Part shown: one piece after another, positions 1-7,060 of the stretch
Position numbering within the stretch: the stretch's first letter is position 1
Layout: the number at the start of each line of letters is the position of its first letter
Assembly (NCBI GenBank): GCA_030447045.1
Contig: JAUJMB010000005.1
Span: forward strand, 1-26,349
Reading direction: 5' to 3'
DNA length: 26,349 nt
Source: Rubrobacteraceae bacterium
GTDB lineage: Bacteria > Actinomycetota > Rubrobacteria > Rubrobacterales > Rubrobacteraceae
Notes under the pieces: model-generated
The model's database searches: none
Seen by the model: the letters and a program-made list of their open reading frames with translations, nothing else
What the model was told of the DNA's origin: nothing
Program-made: the position numbers and the translations under genes

Positions 1-226
1 AGCGCCGGTTGGTTTCGGCGGCGGTCCCGAAGCCGGCGTACTGGCGCATGGTCCAAGGCCTGCCGCGGTACATCGAGGGGTAGGGGCCGCGGGTGTACGG
101 GTACTGCCCCGGGTCTCCCAGCTTCTCAGGGTACTCGAAGCCCTCGAGGTCGGGGGGGCCGTAGAGGGGCTTCACCTCTATGCCGGACTCCGTGCGCCGC
201 TCTTCCCGGCGGTTCTCGACGTCCAT
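1..226 (-). CDS. methylmalonyl-CoA mutase, large (alpha) subunit, N-terminal part; runs off left edge
   Basis: Adenosylcobalamin-dependent isomerase that interconverts methylmalonyl-CoA and succinyl-CoA in the cytoplasm. Only the first 75 codons are in the window. The visible protein begins [10 protein letters not shown] and carries the family's N-terminal signature: [10 protein letters not shown], then [22 protein letters not shown], then the very conserved [21 protein letters not shown], which contacts the CoA ester. The ATG at 224-226 is preceded by GGAAGGGACGAGGG, a good ribosome binding site. It starts 15 bases after the stop codon of the methylmalonyl-CoA epimerase gene on the same strand, so the two almost surely form one operon. 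The cobalamin-binding part lies outside the window, so I cannot tell a one-chain mutase from a two-subunit form, nor exclude the related isobutyryl-CoA or ethylmalonyl-CoA mutases. The epimerase neighbour favours methylmalonyl-CoA. Confidence 0.88.
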   Translation of the reverse strand, partial: MDVENRREERRTESGIEVKPLYGPPDLEGFEYPEKLGDPGQYPYTRGPYPSMYRGRPWTMRQYAGFGTAAETNRR

Positions 227-241
227 CCCTCGTCCCTTCCG

Positions 242-655
242 TTAGCCCTGCGTCCCGGGCAATTCTACAAGCTCGGTGAGCACGCCGAAGGCCCCCTTCG
301 GATGCACGAACGACATACGCGTGCCCCCGACCCCGACCCGGGGCGACTCGTCTATCAGATCCACCCCGTTCCCCTTTAGCTCGGCCAGAGCCCCCTCCAG
401 GTCCTCGACCTGAAACGCCACGTGGTGGAAACCCTCGCCGCGCTTCTCCAGGAACTTGCCGACCGGGGAGTCGGGGCGGGTGGGCTGGACGAGCTCGATC
501 TGGGATTCCCCCACCCTGAACATGGTGGCCACGATGCCCTGCTCCTCGACGACCTCGGGCTCCGAAGGCCGCGCCCCGAAGTTCTCCTCGTAGAAGCGGG
601 CGGCGGCCTCCAGGTCGCGGACGGCGTAGCCCAGGTGGTCTATCCGGTCAAGCAA
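242..655 (-). CDS. mce: methylmalonyl-CoA epimerase (VOC superfamily)
   Basis: Interconverts the (2S) and (2R) forms of methylmalonyl-CoA, supplying the isomer used by the mutase encoded just downstream. The 137-residue protein is full length for the family and consists of two beta-alpha-beta-beta-beta glyoxalase-fold modules. Metal-binding positions are visible: His7 in DHLGYAV, Glu54 in IELVQP, His77/His78 in GFHHVAFQV and Glu128 in LTELVEL, together with the conserved VGVGGTRMSFVHPK stretch. The start is TTG at 653-655, chosen because AGGAGGGAG lies about six bases upstream and because His7 sits at the usual distance from the N-terminus. It is the first gene of a minus-strand operon with the mutase. 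A dioxygenase or glyoxalase of the same fold is possible on sequence alone, but the neighbour makes epimerase very likely. Confidence 0.9.
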   Translation of the reverse strand: MLDRIDHLGYAVRDLEAAARFYEENFGARPSEPEVVEEQGIVATMFRVGESQIELVQPTRPDSPVGKFLEKRGEGFHHVAFQVEDLEGALAELKGNGVDLIDESPRVGVGGTRMSFVHPKGAFGVLTELVELPGTQG

Positions 656-683
656 CGTTCTCCCTCCTGTAGTCGTGCAAAGG

Positions 684-689
684 ATTGTA
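684..689 (-). promoter_or_regulatory. candidate -10 box for the epimerase-mutase operon
   Basis: Read on the minus strand this is TACAAT, five of six matches to the sigma-70/HrdB consensus, about 30 bases before the TTG start of the epimerase with the ribosome binding site between them. I do not see a convincing -35 box, so this is a suggestion based on one hexamer. Confidence 0.3.
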
Positions 690-751
690 GATCACCAAAC
701 ACACGACCGCCGTGGGCCAAAATCCGACAGAGCGAGAGCCGGGAGGCTGCG

Positions 752-994
752 ATGGCACAGAGTATTATGGGTACGATTCAGGAGCTCTCCGAGGAGCGGG
801 AGAGGATCCTGGCCCGCGAGGGGGGCCACCACGCGGAGGCCGGCGATCGGGGCAGGGTCGGGCAGATAGACTACGACCTGCAGGTGTTGTGGGACCTCCG
901 GCGGCGCGAGCTGGCGGGCGAGGCCGTCAGCCTCAGGGAGGACTACTACGACCGTTACACCGTCGACCCCGGAGGCGACGCGCCGGGGCGCTAG
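752..994 (+). CDS. DUF2630 family small protein
   Basis: An 80-residue charged, helical protein without signal peptide or membrane segment. Its shape matches DUF2630, a small family found mainly in actinobacteria. The N-terminal helix IMGTIQELSEERERILARE is followed by a second helix containing the family core IDYDLQVLWDLRRRELAGE, which corresponds to the LDQCWDLLRQRRA-type core of the family. It ends with a short polar tail. The function of DUF2630 is not known and nothing here reveals it. The ATG at 752 is preceded by GGGAGG. Longer versions starting further left would run antisense through the epimerase gene and are unlikely. It is transcribed away from the epimerase, and its stop codon lies five bases from the stop of the convergent gene on its right. 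Confidence 0.65.
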   Translation: MAQSIMGTIQELSEERERILAREGGHHAEAGDRGRVGQIDYDLQVLWDLRRRELAGEAVSLREDYYDRYTVDPGGDAPGR

Positions 995-999
995 ACGGG

Positions 1000-1224
1000 T
1001 TAGAACCCCAGCCTGGTGTTGATGTCGGACCACTCCGCGTCGGAGGCGGCCTGGCTCAGGATCTTCTTCAGCTCCAGGACGTCGTCCTCGTGGAAGGAGG
1101 GACGCCTGGCGTCGGGCACGAAGTTCATCACACGCCCGTCGGCGTAGCGCACCACCACCTTCGACACGCCCACGCCCGTGGTGCTTCCGCCTGAACGCCG
1201 CCTCTCCCGCTGTATGCCGTGCAT
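1000..1224 (-). CDS. small conserved-looking protein, second of two tandem paralogues; function unknown
   Basis: A 74-residue protein I do not recognise. After a basic N-terminal tail of about 18 residues (HGIQRERRRSGG), a compact domain follows: VSKVVVRYADGRVMNFVP, then a helix with DDVLELKKILSQAASDAEW. The domain resembles the product of the gene immediately upstream, which has AEIVIEFDNGDSDVFRP followed by a helix, so the two appear to be a tandem duplication. The pattern of two beta strands carrying a DG turn, an aromatic-x-P, then an amphipathic helix looks like a small alpha/beta fold. The ATG at 1222-1224 has GGGGGAG upstream, overlapping the stop codon of the upstream gene nine bases away, so translation is probably coupled. 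No membrane segment or signal peptide. Confidence 0.7.
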   Translation of the reverse strand: MHGIQRERRRSGGSTTGVGVSKVVVRYADGRVMNFVPDARRPSFHEDDVLELKKILSQAASDAEWSDINTRLGF

Positions 1225-1233
1225 GTGCTCCCC

Positions 1234-1467
1234 CTAACTGACGGTCTGGCGGGCGTCGTGGGCCACCGTGTCCAGGTACGCGGCCATCATGTGCAGCTCG
1301 TAGGACTCGAAGACCTCGCGGATCCTCGGCCTGAACACGTCGGAGTCGCCGTTGTCGAATTCGATCACGATCTCAGCGACGCCCTTAGGGTCCATGCCGG
1401 CGTCCGAGATGTCGAGCGGGCTCCCCCGCCACTCACGGTTGGCCTCTTCCCTGCTCGCGTCCTGCAC
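1234..1467 (-). CDS. small conserved-looking protein, first of two tandem paralogues; function unknown
   Basis: A 77-residue acidic protein from a GTG start at 1465-1467. That start was chosen because AAAGGAG lies about five bases upstream; an ATG 13 codons earlier has no ribosome binding site. The polar N-terminus (VQDASREEANREWRG) leads into KGVAEIVIEFDNGDSDVFRP, then EVFESYELHMMAAYLDTVAH, a strand-DG-turn-strand-helix arrangement shared with the next gene. I know of no assigned function. Its stop is nine bases from the paralogue's start, so they are co-transcribed. The two-member arrangement would allow a heterodimer, but that is only a guess from the gene pair. Confidence 0.7.
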   Translation of the reverse strand: MQDASREEANREWRGSPLDISDAGMDPKGVAEIVIEFDNGDSDVFRPRIREVFESYELHMMAAYLDTVAHDARQTVS

Positions 1468-1524
1468 GCGGGCTCCTTTCCCGTTAGGTCTCCCTGCCAG
1501 CGGCATGTTACCAGAGCATCCGGC

Positions 1525-2250
1525 CTACAAGGGCCAGAGCGGGGCGGCGGCGACCAGCAGCGGCGCGAAGAGCAGGGCCGGCAGCATGTTTCCGACCCGT
1601 ACCCGCTTCAGATCCAGGAGCCCGAGGCCGAGGCCCACGATCAGGACGCCGCCGGTCGCCGCGGCCGCCGAGATCATGGCGTCCGTAACGAGAGGCTCCA
1701 GAGAGCCGGCCCCCAGCGTCAGGGAGCCCTGCACGACGAGTATCGTTCCGGCGGACAAGAGCACGCCCCACCCGAGCACCGAGGCGAACGTGAGCGCCGC
1801 AATAAAGTCCAGGCCGCTCTTGAGGGCGAGCAGGCCGTAGTCCCCGCGCAGGCCGTCCTCGAGGGAGCCGATCACGGTGAGGGGACCCACGCAGAAGAGC
1901 AGGCTCGTCGTCACGAACGCCCGGCTGACCGGGCTCTCGCCCTTCGAGAACCGCTTCTCCAGTTGGTCGCCCAGCCGCTCCAGCCGGGCCTCTATACCCA
2001 CCAACTCCCCCACCACCAGCCCCGCGACGACGCTTACGAGCGGCACCAGGGGGTTGGCGTACTCCAGAAAGTTGGCGACGCCGACCAGCAGCGTGACGAT
2101 GCCGATGGCCTGCATGGCCGTCGCGCGCATGGCTTCCGGCAGCTTCGCGCCGGCGAGGGTGCCGATCCCCCCTCCTACCAGCACGGCGACGACGTTTATC
2201 GCGGTTCCGAGGCCCAAGATGGGCAGGATTATAGGGTTTGCGTGGCGCAC
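1525..2250 (-). CDS. DUF554 family membrane protein (YdfK-like)
   Basis: A 241-residue integral membrane protein with about seven hydrophobic segments. It carries the DUF554 hallmarks: an N-terminal GTAINVVAVLVGGGIG segment, QAIGIVTLLVGV, and in the centre CVGPLTVIGSLEDGL followed by LLALKSGLDFIAALTFAS and LGWGVLLSA. The family sits in the cytoplasmic membrane; transport has been proposed but no function is established to my knowledge. The start is uncertain. A GTG at 2248-2250 gives eight extra residues before the first membrane segment but lacks a clear ribosome binding site, and TTG codons a little downstream are alternatives. It is divergent from sucC with about 100 bases between, so the two may share a regulatory region. 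Confidence 0.85.
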   Translation of the reverse strand: MRHANPIILPILGLGTAINVVAVLVGGGIGTLAGAKLPEAMRATAMQAIGIVTLLVGVANFLEYANPLVPLVSVVAGLVVGELVGIEARLERLGDQLEKRFSKGESPVSRAFVTTSLLFCVGPLTVIGSLEDGLRGDYGLLALKSGLDFIAALTFASVLGWGVLLSAGTILVVQGSLTLGAGSLEPLVTDAMISAAAATGGVLIVGLGLGLLDLKRVRVGNMLPALLFAPLLVAAAPLWPL

Positions 2251-2282
2251 GCGTCGCCGCGATGCGGGGCGCCCGCCGCCGA

Positions 2283-2312
2283 TGAAAAAGGGCGTCGGCC
2301 TCTCTGTATAAT
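2283..2312 (+). promoter_or_regulatory. candidate sigma-70-type promoter for sucCD
   Basis: A perfect TATAAT at 2307-2312 lies 37 bases before the TTG start of sucC. About 18 bases upstream is TGAAAA (2283-2288), a weak -35 match. Such an exact -10 box is rare in this GC-rich sequence, which makes the assignment reasonable. Confidence 0.45.
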
Positions 2313-2349
2313 CCGCCGTGTCATGGCGGGGTTAGCGGGAGTCTGAATC

Positions 2350-3501
2350 TTGGATCTCTACGAGTATCAGGGCAAAGAGTTGTTGAGGAGCTACGACCTG
2401 GAGACACTTCCTGGCATCGTGGCCGGCACGCCGGAGGAGGCGGCCAGGGCGGCCGAGACGCTCGGGGGGACCGTCGCGGTAAAGGCGCAGGTCCTGATCG
2501 GCGGTCGCGGCAAGGCCGGAGGCATCGCGGTCGTCCACAACGCCACCGAGGCGCGGGAGGCCGCCGAGCGCATACTCGGGATGGACATCCGGGGGCACAC
2601 CGTCAGGCGGGTCTACGTCGAGGGCGGGGCGGAGATCGAGAAGGAGTACTACCTCTCCATTACCGTAGATAGGGCCGAGAAGAAGCCCCTGATCCTGTTC
2701 TCGACCGAGGGCGGCGTGGACATCGAGGAGGTCGCCGAGACCAAGCCGGAGGCCATCGTGCGCCTGCACGTGGACCCGCTGCTCGGGCTGCTGCCGTACC
2801 AGGTGCGCGAGATCACCTTCGCGGCCGGCCTCGAAGGCGAGGCGGCGAAGGGTGTTGGGAGGACGCTGATGCACCTGTACGAGGCCTTCAAGGGGCTCGA
2901 CGCCAGCCTCGTCGAGATCAACCCGCTCGTGCTGACGAAGGACGGACGGGTGATCACGCTCGACTCGAAGGTGACGGTGGACAACTCGAGCCTCTACCGG
3001 CACAAGGACATCGCCGATTTGCACGACGTGGAGGCGGCCGACCCGCAGGAGCAGCGGGCCCAGGAGGTCGGGCTCCAGTACGTGAAGCTCGACGGGAACG
3101 TCGGGATCTTAGGCAACGGGGCCGGGCTTGTGATGAGCACGCTCGACGTCGTGGCCCAGGCCGGCGGGGAGCCGGCCAACTTCTGCGACGTCGGGGGCGG
3201 GGCGGACGCGGAGAAGATCGCAGAGGCCCTCGACATCGTCACGTCCAACGAGCAGGTCGAGAGCGTGCTCTTCAACATCTTCGGCGGGATAACCCGCGGC
3301 GATGAGGTGGCCCGCGGGCTGCTCTCGGCCATCGAGCGGACCGGGATCGGGCTGCCCATAGTGGTGCGCCTCGACGGGACGAACGCCGAGGAGGGGCGCC
3401 GCATCCTGGCGGAGAACACACCCGAGAACGTACACACAGAGGAGACGATGCTCGACGCGGCCCGCCGCGCCGTGGAGCTCGCGCGCGACGGGGGGCGGTA
3501 G
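2350..3501 (+). CDS. sucC: succinyl-CoA synthetase (ADP/GDP-forming), beta subunit
   Basis: Beta subunit of the TCA-cycle enzyme that couples succinyl-CoA cleavage to nucleoside triphosphate formation. The 383-residue protein is the usual length. The N-terminal ATP-grasp domain carries the nucleotide-binding loop KAQVLIGGRGKAGG near residues 44-58 and LVEINPLVLTKDGR near 187-200, including metal-binding acidic residues. The C-terminal domain, which meets the alpha subunit, has GNGAGLVMSTLDVV, ANFCDVGGGA and FNIFGGITRGDEVARG near 305-320. The start is TTG at 2350, giving the characteristic MDLYEYQGKELL; a GGGAG lies about nine bases upstream. It is followed after three bases by sucD. ADP or GDP preference cannot be read from the sequence by eye. 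Confidence 0.96.
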   Translation: MDLYEYQGKELLRSYDLETLPGIVAGTPEEAARAAETLGGTVAVKAQVLIGGRGKAGGIAVVHNATEAREAAERILGMDIRGHTVRRVYVEGGAEIEKEYYLSITVDRAEKKPLILFSTEGGVDIEEVAETKPEAIVRLHVDPLLGLLPYQVREITFAAGLEGEAAKGVGRTLMHLYEAFKGLDASLVEINPLVLTKDGRVITLDSKVTVDNSSLYRHKDIADLHDVEAADPQEQRAQEVGLQYVKLDGNVGILGNGAGLVMSTLDVVAQAGGEPANFCDVGGGADAEKIAEALDIVTSNEQVESVLFNIFGGITRGDEVARGLLSAIERTGIGLPIVVRLDGTNAEEGRRILAENTPENVHTEETMLDAARRAVELARDGGR

Positions 3502-3504
3502 ATC

Positions 3505-4377
3505 ATGGCGATACTGGTAGACGACGGCACGCGCCTCCTCGTCCAGGGTATAACGGGCAGGGAGGGCGCCTTCCACACGGGCCGGATGCTGGAGAGCGGC
3601 ACGAACGTGGTGGCGGGCGTTACGCCCGGCAAGGGTGGCCAGGACCACGACGGGGTTCCCGTCTTCAACACCGTGAGCGAGGCGGCCGAGGAGACCGGGG
3701 CGAACGCGAGCGTCATCTTCGTCCCCCCGCCGTTCGCCGCCGACGCCATCTTCGAGTCGTTGGACTCGGGCATGACGACCATCTGCTGCATCACGGAGGG
3801 TATCCCCGTCCACGACATGATGCGGGTGGCGGACTTTATGGCCAACAAGGACGCGACGCTCATCGGGCCCAACTGCCCCGGCGTGCTCTCGCCAGGCAAG
3901 GCGAACGTCTCCATCATGCCGCGCGACATCTTTACGCCCGGCCGGGTCGGGGTCGTCAGCCGCAGCGGGACGCTCACGTACCAGATAGTCAACGAGCTCA
4001 CCCAGAGGAGCATCGGGCAGAGCACGGCCGTCGGCATCGGGGGAGACCCGATCATCGGCACGAACTTTATAGAGATCCTCGGCAAGTTCGAGGAGGACCC
4101 GGAGACCGACTGCGTGGTGATGATCGGCGAGATCGGGGGCAATGCGGAGCAGCTCGCCGCGGAGTACGTCCAGAGCGAGATGCGGACCCCCGTCGTCGCC
4201 TACATCGCGGGCTTTACCGCGCCGGAAGGGAAGACCATGGGCCACGCGGGGGCCATCGTCTCCGGCGGTGAGAGCACGGCCGAGGCCAAGAGCGAGGCCC
4301 TGCGGGGCGCCGGCATCCGGGCCGCTACCAACCCGTCGGAGGTGGCAGAGCTGGTGGCTGAGGCGCTCGGAGGGTAG
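3505..4377 (+). CDS. sucD: succinyl-CoA synthetase (ADP/GDP-forming), alpha subunit
   Basis: Alpha subunit, which binds CoA in its N-terminal Rossmann domain and carries the phosphohistidine. At 290 residues it has normal length. Visible signatures are [19 protein letters not shown] near residues 12-30 and GVTPGKGG near 38-45 (CoA binding), IGPNCPG near 123-129, [10 protein letters not shown] near 152-161, and the active-site GHAGAIVSG, whose His247 corresponds to the phosphorylated His246 of the E. coli enzyme. It starts with ATG three bases after sucC stops, so the subunits are translated together. The product succinate or the substrate succinyl-CoA links it to the methylmalonyl-CoA pathway encoded at the left edge. 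Confidence 0.97.
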   Translation: MAILVDDGTRLLVQGITGREGAFHTGRMLESGTNVVAGVTPGKGGQDHDGVPVFNTVSEAAEETGANASVIFVPPPFAADAIFESLDSGMTTICCITEGIPVHDMMRVADFMANKDATLIGPNCPGVLSPGKANVSIMPRDIFTPGRVGVVSRSGTLTYQIVNELTQRSIGQSTAVGIGGDPIIGTNFIEILGKFEEDPETDCVVMIGEIGGNAEQLAAEYVQSEMRTPVVAYIAGFTAPEGKTMGHAGAIVSGGESTAEAKSEALRGAGIRAATNPSEVAELVAEALGG

Positions 4378-4386
4378 GGGCCTGCG

Positions 4387-4560
4387 ATGCGGTTCGGGGG
4401 TTCGGGATGGAAGCCCGCCAGCCGGCGGAACAGGCGGAAGGGCCGCGCCCCGCGGAGGTCCACCGAGGAGGGCGCGGATCGGGCTTTCATCCTCATCCTT
4501 GTGGTCTTCGGCCTCCTGGCGCTCGGCCTGGTGCTGGTGGTGGGCTTCATGAGCACTTGA
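4387..4560 (+). CDS. small single-pass membrane protein, function unknown
   Basis: A possible 57-residue protein starting nine bases after sucD. The first 32 residues are strongly basic (KPASRRNRRKGRAPRRS), followed by EEGADR and one hydrophobic helix of about 20 residues (FILILVVFGLLALGLVLVV), then a short GFMST tail. This is the layout of an N-in single-span membrane protein. Upstream, GGAGGGTAGGGG could serve as ribosome binding site although the spacing to the ATG is long. I do not recognise a family. The regular hydrophobic stretch just downstream of sucD on the same strand supports a real gene, but a chance open frame in GC-rich DNA is possible. Confidence 0.5.
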   Translation: MRFGGSGWKPASRRNRRKGRAPRRSTEEGADRAFILILVVFGLLALGLVLVVGFMST

Positions 4561-4619
4561 AGCGGGATCTCCGGGCGCCGTGCTAGACTTTCCGTCGGGT
4601 CGGATGCGCCCAGGAAACC

Positions 4620-5048
4620 ATGGCTAAACCTCTGGCTCCATCCACACTTTCAGGCAACCGGCTCACCCGCTGGCTGCTCAAGCACCGCATCGAGCAGGCC
4701 AAGGGGCCGGGCGCACGCGAGAGCGCGAACGACCAGCACCCGTGGTGGCAGGTCGTCTGCCTCACCGGGGTGGACTACTTCTCCACGCTCGGCTACATAC
4801 CGGGCATCACGCTCGCCGTGGCGGGGGCACTCTCCCCCATCGCCACCATGCTTATCGTGCTGCTCACGCTCTTCGGGGCTCTGCCGATGTACCGCCTCGT
4901 CGCGGGCAAGAGCCCCCACGGCCAAGGCTCCATCGCAATGCTCGAGAACCTCCTCTCTTTCTGGCAGGGCAAGCTCTTCGTGCTGTGCCTGCTCGGCTTC
5001 GTCGCGACCAGCTCCAGGCGGCCCCTGATCCACGTGGGTGGCCGATGA
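4620..5048 (+). pseudogene. truncated APC-superfamily permease (N-terminal three membrane segments plus short tail)
   Basis: The 142-residue reading frame begins like a large APC/KUP-type permease. A basic cytoplasmic N-terminus (residues 1-40) is followed by [20 protein letters not shown] (unwound first membrane helix), a second helix around [20 protein letters not shown], the loop [18 protein letters not shown] and a third helix [12 protein letters not shown] ending near residue 129. Family members run for more than 500 residues with ten or more helices; here the match stops abruptly and 13 polar residues ending RPLIHVGGR close the frame. The stop overlaps the start of the next gene (ATGA). 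AGGAAA precedes the ATG. The tail could be the original C-terminus, implying an in-frame internal deletion. The RCK gene next door suggests potassium as substrate, but an amino acid is equally possible. Transport by this remnant is very unlikely. Confidence 0.75.
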
Positions 5049-5722
5049 GCCGCCAGTTCCTGGTCGTCGGCTTGGGGCGCCTCGGTATCGCGATGGTGAA
5101 CACCCTGGACGCTTTGGGCCACGAGGTGCTCGCGCTCGACGCCAAAGAGGGCCTCATCCAGGACCTCGCCGACGACCTGCCGAACGTCCATCTCGTCGCG
5201 GCCGACGCCACGGACGAGGACGTGCTGCGGGGCCTTAACGTCGACCAATTCGACGCCGCGGCCGTCGTCATCGGCGAGAACCACGTCGAGGCCGGTATCC
5301 TGACCACGGCGAACCTGAAGGAGATAGGGGTGCCGATGGTCGTTGCCCGCGCCACTACCAAGCTCCACGCGAAGGTTCTCGAGAGGGTCGGGGCCGACCG
5401 GGTGATACAGCCCGAGAGGGAGATGGGCGAGCAGGTCGCGCGCGTGCTCGCCTCCCCCGCCGTCCTCGACTACGTGAACCTCGGGGAAGACGAGGCCCTC
5501 ATCGAGGCCAACGTCCCCGAGCAGTGGGCCGGCAAGTCCCTGGCGGAGCTGTCCCTCTCCCGCAACCTCGGCCTGACGGTTCTGGCCCACAAACCGCAGG
5601 GCGGCGCGGGGTCGCTCCCCACGGGCGACACGGTCCTCCGGGGGGGGGACCTGATCGTGGTCGGCGGCTCGAAGAAGAACCTCGACGCCTCGCCGCTGGC
5701 CGGTCCGGGTGAGAGGAGGTAG
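5045..5722 (+). CDS. TrkA/KtrA-type potassium channel regulator, single RCK unit
   Basis: A 225-residue cytoplasmic protein of the KtrA type that gates a membrane potassium transporter in response to nucleotide. The N-terminal RCK_N Rossmann domain (residues 1 to about 135) has the dinucleotide motif [15 protein letters not shown] and an acidic residue ending the second strand (ALDAKEG). The C-terminal RCK_C domain spans about 140-218, ending in the typical [11 protein letters not shown]. The ATG at 5045 overlaps the stop of the truncated permease, so this gene was once translationally coupled to it, and the permease may have been its partner. Today the likely partner is the TrkH downstream, shared with the second TrkA. 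GAGGAGG-containing sequence at its 3' end serves the next gene. Confidence 0.9.
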   Translation: MSRQFLVVGLGRLGIAMVNTLDALGHEVLALDAKEGLIQDLADDLPNVHLVAADATDEDVLRGLNVDQFDAAAVVIGENHVEAGILTTANLKEIGVPMVVARATTKLHAKVLERVGADRVIQPEREMGEQVARVLASPAVLDYVNLGEDEALIEANVPEQWAGKSLAELSLSRNLGLTVLAHKPQGGAGSLPTGDTVLRGGDLIVVGGSKKNLDASPLAGPGERR

Positions 5723-5725
5723 GCC

Positions 5726-7060
5726 GTGCGCACGGTTATCATCGGGGGGGGCGAGGTCGGTTTCAACACGGCCAGGATGCTCTCCCAGGAGGGGCACGAC
5801 GTGGTCCTCGTGGACAAGGACGAGGCGCTGGTCGAGCGGGCCGCGGAGCAACTCGACGCGCTGGTCATCCACGGTAACGGGGCAAGCCCCAGGCTGCTCG
5901 CGGAGGCGGGCGTAAAGAGGGCCGACCTGGTCATCGCGGCGAGCAGCTCCGACGAGGTCAACATCATCGCTTGCCTGACGGCGAAGGCCCAGGGGGTGTC
6001 GCGCACCGTCGCGCGCATCCACGACCCCGACTACTACGACACCACAGACGAGTTCGCCAGGGAGATGCTCGGCATCGACTTCGTCATCCACACCGAGCAG
6101 ATGGCGGCGAGGGAGATCAAGGCCGCCCTTCTCGTACCCGGCGCCATAAACGTGGACACCTTCGCCGAAGACAGGATAGAGGTGGCCGAGGTGATCCTGG
6201 CCGAGGACTCCCCCGCCGCCGGCCAGGCGCTCAAGGAGGTGAAGCTGCCGGAGCAGAGCCTGATCGTGGGCGTGGTCAGGCGCGGCGAGGCGCTCGTCCC
6301 GCGCGGCGACACGGTGCTGGAGGTTCGGGACCACGTACTGCTCATCAGCGGCGGCCGGCGGGTCTCCGAGGTGGTCGGGGCCGTCTCGACGGACACGGCG
6401 CCGGTGAGGGAGGTGACGATCTACGGCGGGGGCAGGATCGGGCTGCGGCTGGCGCTCACCCTGGAGGAGGCCGGCATCTCCGTGCGGGTCATCGAGCGGG
6501 ACGAGGGGCGGGCGCGCCACGTCGCCTCGCAGCTCAGGCGCGGCTTCGTGCTGCACGACGAGGGGATCTCCCGCGACTTTCTCCTGCAGGAGCGCGTCGA
6601 CCGCACGGACGCCTTTGTGGCCGTGACGGGCGACGACCGGGCGAACCTGCTGGCCGCGATGTACGCCCGCCAACTCGGGGCGAGGACGACCATCGCCGGC
6701 GTCAGCCGGGGCGAGTTCGCGCCGCTTGCGGACGCCCTCGGGGTGGACCTTACGATAAGCCCGCGCACCCTCGCAGCGGAGGCGATCCTGCGCTTCGTCC
6801 GCAAGGGCGATATCGTCAACGTGGCGCTGCTGGAGAGCGGCGCGGAGATGATCGAGCTGCGCGTCCCGCCCGGGTCCCGCGTGGCCGGCCGGCCGCTCTC
6901 GGAGGTAGGCTTCCCCCGCGGCGCCATCGTCGGCGCCCTGCTGCGGGACGGCAACGTCGTCATTCCCTCCGGGCGAGAGATGCTGCGCCCCGGGGACGAC
7001 GCGGTCGTCTTTACGGTCGAGAGCGCCGTGGACGAGGTCGAGCGCCTCTTTGCACCCTAG
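5726..7060 (+). CDS. trkA: Trk potassium uptake system peripheral protein TrkA (two RCK units)
   Basis: A 444-residue NAD(H)-binding subunit that controls TrkH-mediated potassium uptake. It is a tandem of two RCK_N-RCK_C units, the normal TrkA layout. The first unit (residues 1 to about 220) begins MRTVIIGGGEVGFNTARML with an acidic VDKDE after the second strand. The second (about 225-444) begins VTIYGGGRIGLRLALTL and has VIERDEGRA. Each RCK_C ends in a VL-x-x-x-D-H/D-hydrophobic motif (VLEVRDHVLLIS and MLRPGDDAVVFTV). The start is GTG at 5726 with GAGAGGAGG seven bases upstream. It begins three bases after the preceding RCK gene and overlaps the trkH start by eleven bases, so the three are one transcription unit. 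Confidence 0.95.
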   Translation: MRTVIIGGGEVGFNTARMLSQEGHDVVLVDKDEALVERAAEQLDALVIHGNGASPRLLAEAGVKRADLVIAASSSDEVNIIACLTAKAQGVSRTVARIHDPDYYDTTDEFAREMLGIDFVIHTEQMAAREIKAALLVPGAINVDTFAEDRIEVAEVILAEDSPAAGQALKEVKLPEQSLIVGVVRRGEALVPRGDTVLEVRDHVLLISGGRRVSEVVGAVSTDTAPVREVTIYGGGRIGLRLALTLEEAGISVRVIERDEGRARHVASQLRRGFVLHDEGISRDFLLQERVDRTDAFVAVTGDDRANLLAAMYARQLGARTTIAGVSRGEFAPLADALGVDLTISPRTLAAEAILRFVRKGDIVNVALLESGAEMIELRVPPGSRVAGRPLSEVGFPRGAIVGALLRDGNVVIPSGREMLRPGDDAVVFTVESAVDEVERLFAP

